A model generated the notes under the pieces. That model saw only the letters and a list, made by a program, of their open reading frames with translations. It was not told where the DNA came from and did not search any database. A DNA stretch of 64,000 bases, from assembly GCA_905331475.1 (NCBI GenBank), contig CAJNYU010002723.1, positions 124,001-188,000 on the forward strand. Reading direction: 5' to 3'. The position numbers were made by a program, and so were the translations under genes. Origin of the DNA: Rotaria socialis (Eukaryota > Rotifera > Eurotatoria > Philodinida > Philodinidae). Shown here piece by piece: positions 11,977 to 21,493 of this stretch. Positions within the stretch are counted from its first letter, which is position 1. Every line of letters starts with the position of its first letter.

Positions 11977-13908
11977 CTACAGTATAGCCGGTACTGTATT
12001 GTTTAATGAACTTGCTTTATTATCCGATTTTTTCGCTGATGGTGGATCTTCTTCAGCTGCCTGTTCAAGTACTGAACCAAATAACTGCAATCGTTTATTT
12101 CCACTATCGGCAACAATAATTGTTCCATCAATTGTGATATCTAAACCACATGGGCGTTTTAATTCGCCTGGTTCACTACCTTCCATGCCAAAATGTGTTA
12201 TATAAGTACCTTCAGGTGTACATATAACAATACGATGATGACCTGTGTCCGATATAAAAATTCGATCTTCTGAATCTATAGCTATGCCTGAAGCACCGCG
12301 AAGACCTAATCCATCATTATCAACAATAGTAAAGCATTCAACATATGTGGGTCTATAGAAGTATATATTTATATAAATATCTATGTTTGATTGAAAACAA
12401 GAAAAAAAACCTTTCTTACCCTTCAGCATATTTCGAAACAAAGCATAAAGATTCACCTTTACCAGTAAGACAAGCAATATGTTCTCCAATTTGTTGATGA
12501 GCAACTTGTATGGGAGCTATATTATTCTCTTTTGGATCATGTGAACGTAATTCAATAACTCGTTCACATATTCCTTCTGGTCGTAGAACTTTGATACAGT
12601 AATTTCCTCGATCGCATACATATAGATAACCATCAGTATAATCAACAGCAATACCAGCTGGAAAATGAAATTGATTTACACTATGGCCAGGTGAACCTAG
12701 TTTGTATTGCTGAAAATTATATTCATCTGTGAAAGTTTTATTTTGTTCACTAGTTTGATTTTCTTGTAAATCAACAGGCAAATACATATGAAGGCGATGA
12801 TTAAAATGACTTGCAAGTATTATTGTTCCATCATATGCAACAGCAATAGCTGTTGGCTGAAATTTCGTTGTTGCTGAATCATTAATAGTATGTTGAAGTT
12901 TTCCATACATATCAAATATTTCCACAACACTTCGACCAACATCGCATGAATATATTGTGTAACTTTCATGATGAAGACATACATCAATTGGTTGTGTTTG
13001 ACTTGTTATTTGTAGAGATATTATCTGTGTGCGTTCTTTATTTGAATAACGTTCATTTAAAGCTAATTCTTCACTTGTTAATTCGTGTGGTAATTGATCT
13101 GCCTCTACTAATTGTGGTGCTTCATCATTTTCTACTACTTCTTCTTCTTCTTCAACATATTTTTCTTCATATTCAGTTTCATAGACTTCAACTGGAGCAG
13201 CTGGTTTTGGAGTATAGAACATACTTAAAACTGGAAACCGTTGAACAAGACGTTCGAGTGTTGCCTAAATATAATTTCTATCTATCTCTATATATTAATA
13301 TGCAAGATAAAAGCTACGTACACCGAATCCTTTCTTTTTAGACGATGGATCTTCATAATATTCATTATAATAACCACTGGTTACGATTCCTGCTTCATAA
13401 TTTTGGCCTATGGAAAATAGAGCGAAATAAGAAAAAAAAACAAGCAAACGAAACGGATGTGGCAGAATATCTGTCAGAATAATTTTCAGTACTTTGCAAT
13501 TTTTGTTCTGCCTTTTGTTCAAGTACTGTTGGTTTTATTGCTTGTTGCAGAGGTTTATGAATAATTTGATTTGATAATGATGGTTTTTTAATATCTTCAT
13601 CAAATGGATTTGTTGATCGAAATGGAATTTTCGGTGCAGTATTCATATGATTTAGTTTTTCATAAACATCTGGTTTTGACTTTGGTTCAATTGATGTATT
13701 TACTGAATTAGGTTCTGTTTTTAAAACACTTTCATATTCATGGCCAAGAAGATCATCATCATTGTTGCTCGAAACACTCCTTTGTATTTTTGCTGACATA
13801 TTAACTAGAAACTTCAATTATTTATATGAAACAACTAAATATTTTACCATATATAGGCTCGTCTGATTTATCATTTGTTTGTTTTAATGGATCGAATTCA
13901 TCGGCCAT
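11977..13908 (-). CDS. NHL-repeat beta-propeller protein
   Basis: Five in-phase exons on the minus strand, 13908-13848, 13804-13493, 13407-13322, 13264-12420 and 12352-11977, encode 559 residues. The first 250 or so are polar and disordered, ending in an acidic stretch (EEKYVEEEEEVVEND). The C-terminal part holds NHL repeats: QFHFPAGIAVDYTDGYLYVCDRGNYCIKVL, GLRGASGIAIDSEDRIFISDTGHHRI and ELKRPCGLDITIDGTIIVADSGNKRLQLF each follow the pattern in which a GIAVD strand precedes a D-x-GN/H strand. Earlier weaker blades (PIDVCLHHESYTIYSCDVG, AIAVAYDGTIILASHFN) suggest a six-bladed propeller. NHL propellers bind protein, RNA or peptide; no RING or B-box is present, so it is not a TRIM protein. No signal peptide is visible. 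It starts 273 bp from the divergent gene at 14182 and may share its promoter. Confidence 0.85.
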
Positions 13909-14181
13909 AACTACCGTAAATTGCACTCTAATCGAAAATGACGACAAATATACATTTATGTACATATATATACATATATACTTTTATATAATATAGCAAT
14001 ATCATGCTTGTATAATGACTCATTCTATGTGAACAGATATTTCATATTCGTGCACATCGTGTTTTATCGACACACCTGAGCAAACACATTTTTCTCCTCA
14101 TCGAAGGCAAAAGAAAATCGAAAGTTAATATTTATTACTACACTCCACTCCGTAGGCGTTTTTCAGAAGATCAAAATATAA
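13909..14181. promoter_or_regulatory. Probable shared bidirectional promoter region
   Basis: This 273-base gap separates two divergently transcribed genes, so it must hold both 5' UTRs and start sites. It includes an AT-rich core with repeated TACATATATA near 13960-13980. No specific factor site is claimed. Confidence 0.5.
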
Positions 14182-15413
14182 ATGTACGGGCCGAACCCAT
14201 CAACAGCAGTTTCTGATGTATGGACTCGAGCTGCCGCTGCAAATCCAGGACCAATTCCTCTTGGTAGTGGCAGTGGTGGTCCAACACGTTTACCAACTGT
14301 AACTAATTCAAATTTACCACTAAATGCAACATCTGGACTAAACAACCGACCTCCACCGATTCCACAAACGCCGCGTACACCTTTTCCTTCAATTCAACAA
14401 CCGTTTGGTCAAAATAATAGTCTAATATCGAATAACTATGCTACAGCTAATAGTGCACCATCGTTTAATCAAACGTCCATGAATTTAGTATGTAATTTAT
14501 TTAAAAAAAAACCATAATGATTAATTTCTTTTTTAACACGATTAAAAGGCACAAAATCAAAATCAAAATAGTCAATATGAAGCTTATCAACGACGATTGA
14601 TGCAACTTGAAGGTGAAAATGAAGATCGAAGAGCAGCTGTAAAAACACAAAAAAAAACATTTATTTATAATTAATGCTAAATGTATACTGTATATGTTTG
14701 ATATAGACAATGAATCTTGCACAAATGGGTACCCAATTATTACAAGGTCAGATGGATGTTCAAGAACAAGTTTTACAATATCAATTTGTATAATAATGAT
14801 TGATTTTTTCTTTTTTTCTTTTTGAATTTATATTGGTCAAAATTATTTTATAGATGTTAGAACAATGTATGGAAACGCTTGATCATCAAAATTTTATTCT
14901 AAACGAACAAGCTGAAGAATTAGCATTATTTCGAGCTAAAATGAGACATTTTGAATATCTAATGGATGCATTGAAACTTAGCAAAGGTACCATCGAACTT
15001 TTATAGAAAACAAAAAAAATTACTAATTGTCTGTCCGTGGTTTTTTTTAAAGAAGGAAATAGTCTTGCAGAAAATCTGTCTCGAGATTTGACTAACAATC
15101 AATTATGTTGTCGAGAGCCATTGTAAGTAGAAATAGAGTGGATTCGAATAATGATTTTGTTCTTTGATATTTTTGCTTAAGATCATTACCAGCCCCATCG
15201 ACATCTCCTTTTTTTGCCGGTGGCCCGACGCGTATTACAGCTTCAACATTTCAGCCATTTAATCCTCGATATCGATCACCAAATGCTCGTGCAGTAGCAG
15301 CTGAAAATTTAAATAGACGTCGAAGTGTAACTCCAACAACTGCTAATCGTAATCTTCCTAATTCTAATGGAAGACCTACTCGTCGTTTCGGTAACAATAA
15401 TAACAATAATTAA
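14182..15413 (+). CDS. Unrecognised protein with Pro-rich N-terminus and central coiled coil
   Basis: Six exons, 14182-14487, 14549-14638, 14707-14787, 14854-14986, 15053-15122 and 15182-15413, join in phase into 303 residues. The first 100 residues are low-complexity and rich in Pro, Asn, Ser and Thr (NNRPPPIPQTPRTPFPS). The middle, about residues 103-200, is Gln/Glu/Leu-rich and heptad-like (QYEAYQRRLMQLEGENEDRR, then LEQCMETLDHQNFILNEQAEELALFRAKM), typical of a coiled coil. The tail is basic, with RYRSPNARAVAAENLNRRRS, and ends in an Asn run. No signal peptide, membrane segment or known catalytic motif is visible. I do not recognise the family. The clean exon structure and coding character show it is a real gene. 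It is head-to-head with the NHL-repeat gene. Confidence 0.8.
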
Positions 15414-15573
15414 TGGCACTAATTTTATTTAAAGTAAAAAATCACAAAAAAAGGCAAAAGTTGTGTATCAAAATAATCTATACTATATTTTATTGCTACT
15501 TTAAAATTAACTCAGAAATAGAATAAAAACAAAAGTTCAATTCCCTGAATAGATTTTTTACCAATCGGATAGT

Positions 15574-15955
15574 TTAAACTTTTGTTGAAATAGGATTTAT
15601 TGATAGTATAGTATCTTGATGGCTGTTTGTACGATCATAGATTATATCAGTTGTAACATTATCATTACTTTTCAATCTTTGTCGCTTTATTAAACGATTT
15701 AAATATCTAAAATGTACTACTGTTATGATATTTCTGTTGTCGTATAATACATAACATTAAACAGATAATTATAATTAATACAGGTGATCATATCGAAAGG
15801 TAATTTTCTTAACGATAAAATATCGTAAATCGATTTCTTTGTTTTGCTATTTGTTGTTGATAAAAATATGAAACATTGTAATGTTTACCATAAAATCTGT
15901 AATCGTATGCATTTTTTTATAAGAATCAATACGAAGAATATTTCGACCAAGATGG
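15574..15955 (-). pseudogene. Decayed partial copy of the LRR transmembrane gene
   Basis: From about 15410 to 15955 the sequence matches 19674-20522, the 3' flank and 3' coding end of the intact LRR gene (19844-21493), base for base with many substitutions and indels. The position equivalent to its stop codon is 15574. The copy keeps the segment coding for the membrane span and cytoplasmic tail, then skips about 330 bases and resumes with a short block (15928-15955 matching about 20495-20522) before losing similarity. Frames are broken, so it is not functional. Homology starts right at the stop codon of the coiled-coil gene, about 4.27 kb from the intact copy. Confidence 0.85.
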
Positions 15956-18516
15956 GTGTGGGAGTAGAGTGGCGATACACACCCTCACCCTCAAGATTGA
16001 CAATACGGAGGATAAGAATTATCTTTGATTAAATGCTTCTTGGTAGGATCACTTGGATTACTGACTTGTTTGAATGATCAATACGCGAATGAACCTTCTA
16101 TGAGAAAAAATTATTCATCATTGAGCCTCATTTTGTTCACAAAATAATGGATACAATTTATTTTTATCAGTCGCTTTTAAAAAAGTTTCAGATTTAACCG
16201 CATCATCGAACCAAAAATTTTATTGAAAAATTGAATAAAGCTTACCTATTTGATTTGACTAGTTTATTTTCAAATGGCAGATCCTTGCCAATCAGTGTCA
16301 ATACACGAGACATATTTATATTGTCTAACAAAGGAAATTTTCGAAAAGCACATCTATTCTTTATGATATCATTTATATGTAACGGGCGTACCACCATACT
16401 ATGGTTCATCTATTTCTTCACGACCAATCGATTCCAAGAAATATTGAATTGGTTTGTTACTTGCTCATTTCTTCATTGTTGAAATAGTAAAATTTTGAAA
16501 ATTTACAATATCATATTAGCAAGACTCTTGCAATCAAAAATAGAGGCCAACAGGAAGATAGCAAAATACAAAGTTTATAGATTTTATAGTTTCTTAAACA
16601 GATTCTCAGTTATTGGTAGCCGAATTGAATGCAGTTTATTTTTACAGTTAGCATGCCGTCAACGTGGTTTGAACGTAGGTAGTAATGCTCCTAAGATCAG
16701 ATGCTAATGTATTGGTCACAAAAACGTCAACAGCAACTTTATGCAGATATTACCTAACTTCTTAACAGTATTGATAAGTGTGGATAGAAAAGATTTGTCG
16801 GATTCTTTTCGATCTATGTATTGGAACCAACCGATTTTGTTTTTCAAAACAAATGTAACAATCTAAGACGATCGATTTAGAACGAAAATATAGAATATGT
16901 AGTACGTATAAGAATGTAAGACGAACAAATGTCTTTCTATACACAATGATCTTTATACAATCTATTCTTATTCTCGAATATATTATAGAGATTTCGAAGT
17001 AGTTGTTTATAGGAATGTTTCATAGTCAAAAAAGAACCACACGAGTTTAACACAAGATCCATATATTTGTCTATCCAGTATTTAAACTAAATAAATGATG
17101 ATGTAAAACTGGTAAATTATATAAATCCGATAGCTCTTTTTCATCAAACTTTCCCCAAGATATGTTTCCCTCTATGCACAGATGAATCGATAGCGAACAA
17201 ACACTAATATTTACATAAAATTTGTCAATCGAGATATGACATATAACATCCCAGATTCAGGCAAGAATCTTACTTTGACTACATGATTAAGACAGATTGG
17301 AGCTCTTCGATCAAGAAAAATAAGAATTTGAATTGAATGAATCCTAACACATGAATTTATGTAGTATACGAAAATGGTAGCACGTTTTACTTTTCACTGA
17401 TAAATCAACTCGGCATTTATTTTTGAAGAAGAATTCTTAAAGAGTCCAATAATCTGCCAATGATTACGTTGATCCCACAGTTAAGGTCCCATCGGCAGAG
17501 ATGTAAAATAAATCATCGCTCTTTTTATTGCGTCTTCAACTTCCTGTTTGTCTACTGATCCATATAGTCTTAAAAATATTGTTTTTTTGTTGCATGAAAT
17601 ATTTTTGCCCAAAAACTATCTGGATTCAAGAAAAAATAATGAAATCGCCAAATATTACAACTGACACCGATCATTTTCTAAACATGTACAATGAAATACT
17701 TATACAACGATGTTTACGATATCATTTGTATTGGTTGACAGTTTACTCTAAAAATGAATGACATTTCTGATGATTTACAAAACTTTGCACGATCGATTTC
17801 ATTATCAAGAAAATGTTTTTTCTTCCAATCAAGATTTTTATTCCGAATCTTAATTCTTTTTGGATTACGGCTATGTTAAGAAGCGAAGTTTCAGCATCAT
17901 TCTCTTCATTTAATTGAACATTACACAGCGACAGACAAATCACTTGTTAAGTTGGTTTTTCTGATTATATTTTTTTCTTGTCTGTTTTTTTTCGAATGAA
18001 TAAATTACTGGCGAATATAAAGAGTGGGAAATCAAAAGCAATTCCATAGGCATGACGCAAACAGAAAAAATATTGCGAGACTGTCACAAATCAAACTGAA
18101 GTGCATTCTGCTGTTTATTGTGATGATATTAGATCTTGTACAGATGATCTTAAAAATTCGACGCACTAAATTTGTCACTCATACCTTCCATATTTGAGGT
18201 AGGCATCGTCTCAGAGAAGCAGCACTTCCTCAAAAAATGATAATTATTCACTATTCAAAACGCAATTTTCTCATCATAATTTCAGTGAACACCATAGTTT
18301 TGCCACCCATTTCATTTTCTTTTGTACAATTATTATTAATGTGTGAAAAGCAGTTTGCTCATGAGGATGAAGCGATGGAGAAAAGACAAGGCTCTATTAG
18401 CGTGCATTCTTGTGATCTCGCATTCCGCCACCCTCGCAAAATGATCATTGACTTTACCATATGGTTATGTTTGTAAAGTATCAATAACTGCAAACTTTTG
18501 AAAGTTATATAACAGT
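15956..18516. other. Intergenic debris with coding-like fragments
   Basis: No intact gene. A block at 15954-15995 has GGTGTGGG on one side and ACACCCTCACCC on the other. Between about 16200 and 18000 several stretches read as protein-like sequence broken by stops and frame changes, for example a minus-strand run near 17560-17480 (SVDKQEVEDAIKRAMIYF) and another near 17780-17940. This looks like a heavily decayed gene or transposon; neither family nor strand is certain. It separates the LRR pseudogene copy from the hAT-like element. Confidence 0.35.
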
Positions 18517-18524
18517 AATTAATG

Positions 18525-19673
18525 CAAGGGGGAAAAAACTCATTCCGAGCCATTCGAATGGCTAGGAATGGATAGGAATGGATCGGAATGGCTAGGAATG
18601 GCTTTCAATTAATCGCTATGAATTAGTGTCTTGACGTAGTTCAAACTATACAAACACTTTAAAATTCATTAGAAACATGATTATCGCTATTGTCAAAGTG
18701 CTCTGACTAAAGGAAGCCTGTTGAAAATAGTATAATCATTTCCCAATATGTATCAGACTTTATTCATTTTCATCACATTATGTAGTTACTGGCACACATA
18801 AACATTTGTCATATTCATAATTACAAGTAATTACTAACAACGAGATTCATCATTATTATATTGATAAAATAATATTTTAATAGAATCAATTCACGACGGA
18901 GTCTCCCAAGCTCACCCCCACAGACTTCAATGGATCTTTGCCCATCGATACTGCACGGTGTTCTCTATTGAAAACATTGCACTATTTTCAGTGCGTAGTG
19001 CTTTTTTCAAAAGGTATACGCATTTTTTATATTTTTTTCCTTTCCNNNNNNNNNNNNNNNNNNNNNNNNNNNNNNNNNNNNNNNNNNNNNNNNNNNNNNN
19101 NNNNNNNNNNNNNNNNNNNNNNNNNNNNNNNNNNNNNNNNNNNNNNNNNNNNNNNNNNNNNNNNNNNNNNNNNNNNNNNAATGCGTAGTTTTCAATCAAT
19201 GAAAATCCATTGATTTTCAATGATTAATGCCACTACTTGTGAATATGCGTTAACTAAGTTTAATATTATGTAACTCGACTTCAATGAAAAGTTATAACCT
19301 TTAGAAAATGACAAGGTACTCAAGACAGATACAGTAATTTATGAAAAATAATACTACATGCGAGTAGGGGTGGACCATTTACATTAATTTTAAATTAAGT
19401 TCAATATCATGATTTAGCGATAAATTACAAGTATGAAGTGTCAGGAAGAAAAAACATCTTAAGTTTCATGTTAACTGACACTAATTCAAAGTCTCATTTA
19501 GAAAAATGGTCCATCCCTATTTGAGAAAATTTTAGAGTAGCTAGGAATATATTGGAAAGAATATGAATATTTTGGCATGGCTGAGAATGGCTAGGAATGG
19601 CTGGGAATGGCTGGGAATGGCTGGGAATGGCAAGGAATGCCAGGGAATGCCAGAATGAGTTTTTTCCCCCTTG
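18525..19673. mobile_element. hAT-like non-autonomous DNA transposon with perfect TIRs and 8-bp TSD
   Basis: Both ends carry an identical 21-base terminal inverted repeat beginning CAAGGGGGAAAAAACTCATT. They are flanked by the same 8-base duplication AATTAATG (18517-18524 and 19674-19681). Inside each end lie tandem copies of a roughly 10-base unit of the type GGAATGGCTA (18550-18606 and 19576-19640), the subterminal repeat pattern of hAT elements. The length is about 1.15 kb, including a run of N from 19046 to 19179 that hides part of the interior. No transposase frame is visible in what remains. An 8-base target duplication is the hallmark of hAT transposases. Confidence 0.88.
19046..19179. 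other. Assembly gap (run of N) inside the hAT-like element
   Basis: 134 unresolved bases. The true length of the gap, and so of the element, is unknown. Confidence 0.95.
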
Positions 19674-19843
19674 AATTAATGACACTATTTTTATTTTAAT
19701 TAAAAAATCGCAAAAAAAAGCCAACAAGTCGCATCAAAATAATTTATACTGTATGCTTGTCTTTTTTCTACTTCAAAATTAACTCAGGCATAAAATAAAA
19801 AAGAATTCAATTCCCTGAATAGATTTTTTACTAATCTGACAGT

Positions 19844-21493
19844 TTAAACTTTTGTTGAAATAGGGATTGTTGATGATATAATATCTTGATGGCCATTCGT
19901 ACGATGATAAATTATATCGGTTGTAACATTATCATTACTTGTTAATCTTTGTCGTTTTATTAAACGATGTAAATGCCTGTATGCACTACTATTTTGTCGT
20001 CTCTGTTGTCGTATAATACATAAAATTAAACAGATAATTATAATTAATACGAGTAATGATACTAATAGGTAATTTTTATAACGGTAAAATATTGTAAATC
20101 GATTTCTTTGTTTTGCTATTTGTTGTTGATAAAAATATGAAACATTGTAATGTTTACCATAAATCGTAATGCCTTCGCTAGGCAAAACATGACATTGTAA
20201 TAAACGTTGTTCAAAGTAACATAAACGTTCTTCTTGCGCTAAAACATATAAACTTGAATTCGAATAACACGATGGTGTCATTGGCATAAATGATTTATCT
20301 ATATGTCGATATAAATAACGTGTGCTACATGAACATGTATGCAGAGCTTTTGGAAATTTTACAAATGTTTTTAGATTTGTCAATGGTGAAAACTGAGCAA
20401 ATACGCAAAAATGTTTATCATCATCAAATTGAAAATCAGTACTTTCATTTAATACAAGCATATTTGTGCTCATATGTAAAAATGCATATGGATCAAGACG
20501 AAGAATATTTCGGCCGAGATTTAATTCTTTTAAATTATATAAATTATAGAAACCCTCATTTTCAATTGTTGTTATACCATTCAATGTTAAATATTCTAAT
20601 TGATTTAAATGTTCAAACATTCGCTTAGTAATATGTTGAATTGAACGTGAAAATATTTTCAATGATCTTAACTGAGGAAACTTTTCGGTTAGTTCACGAC
20701 TATTGAATGAACGAAAGCCACCAATTGCATTAAAATTTTCAAGTTTTAATTCTTTCACTGTATCGAATATGATTGGAAAATGTTTTCCTTGTAAATGACG
20801 AATACTTATATCTTTTATTGAAAGTTGATAAACTGGAAAATTAAATGTAATTGATGACGACAAAAAACCGGTAAACGTAGGATTATCAATAATTAAATGA
20901 TGAATAGAATGAGTATCGTAAAAAAAGTCAAATGGAATTTTTGGATTTGTATTATATAATTTTAGTTCGTAGCAATTTAATTTTGAAAGCGCTCCCTTCG
21001 TATAAACTAATGATGGCGAATTAAGAAACGATATCATAAGTTGATCCTGAGAATCTGCAAGATTTAATTCTTCAAATATACCTGATTGCGTTTGGACGAT
21101 ATTGACGAATGCAATAACATTTCGATTATTTGTTTTATGAGTTTTTTTAACAGTTTGACTTTCAAAATGAACAAAACGAAATGCTTTGGTAGGTAGAATT
21201 GGATAATTTGAAAATGTTAATGTACGGAAACGATAATAAAAATATTTAAATTGATCAAATGTTGTTAATTTTGTTTCATTTATATATTCACTTGAATATG
21301 TACAAAATAAATCTTGATTCTGTAATGATCTTGGTTTAGATAAATAACTCGTATCGATCAATGTAAAAAGTGGAAAATTTGTACATTTACACATATTTAA
21401 AAATTCACATTCATCACCACCATTCACATTAATTGACGATAAACAGATATTAAATGACAATATTACAAAGAAAAGATTGAAAAATTTTACCAT
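19844..21493 (-). CDS. Leucine-rich repeat type I transmembrane protein, single exon
   Basis: A 549-residue intronless frame starts at ATG 21493. It opens with a signal peptide (FFNLFFVILSFNICLSSI) and a short Cys-containing cap (CEFLNMCKC). LRR-like strands follow, clearest in the second half: LKSLKIFSRS type PQLRSLKIF, LEYLTLNGI and LKELNLGRNILRLDPYAF. A C-terminal cap has CSCSTRYLYRH and CYSNSS. One membrane span (YLLVSLLVLIIIICLILCII, about residues 475-495) is followed by a basic cytoplasmic tail of about 55 residues with no known signalling domain. It is probably a cell-surface receptor or adhesion protein of unknown ligand. A decayed copy of its 3' half lies at 15574-15955. Confidence 0.87.
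   Translation of the reverse strand: MVKFFNLFFVILSFNICLSSINVNGGDECEFLNMCKCTNFPLFTLIDTSYLSKPRSLQNQDLFCTYSSEYINETKLTTFDQFKYFYYRFRTLTFSNYPILPTKAFRFVHFESQTVKKTHKTNNRNVIAFVNIVQTQSGIFEELNLADSQDQLMISFLNSPSLVYTKGALSKLNCYELKLYNTNPKIPFDFFYDTHSIHHLIIDNPTFTGFLSSSITFNFPVYQLSIKDISIRHLQGKHFPIIFDTVKELKLENFNAIGGFRSFNSRELTEKFPQLRSLKIFSRSIQHITKRMFEHLNQLEYLTLNGITTIENEGFYNLYNLKELNLGRNILRLDPYAFLHMSTNMLVLNESTDFQFDDDKHFCVFAQFSPLTNLKTFVKFPKALHTCSCSTRYLYRHIDKSFMPMTPSCYSNSSLYVLAQEERLCYFEQRLLQCHVLPSEGITIYGKHYNVSYFYQQQIAKQRNRFTIFYRYKNYLLVSLLVLIIIICLILCIIRQQRRQNSSAYRHLHRLIKRQRLTSNDNVTTDIIYHRTNGHQDIISSTIPISTKV

Noticed and set aside
18525..19681. CRISPR-like or satellite array from the repeated GGAATGGCTA units
   Set aside because: The units are short, contiguous and confined to the two ends of an element with TIRs and target duplications, so they are subterminal transposon repeats.
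20290..20628. 112-codon plus-strand frame within the LRR gene
   Set aside because: Antisense to a well supported coding exon and without any motif.
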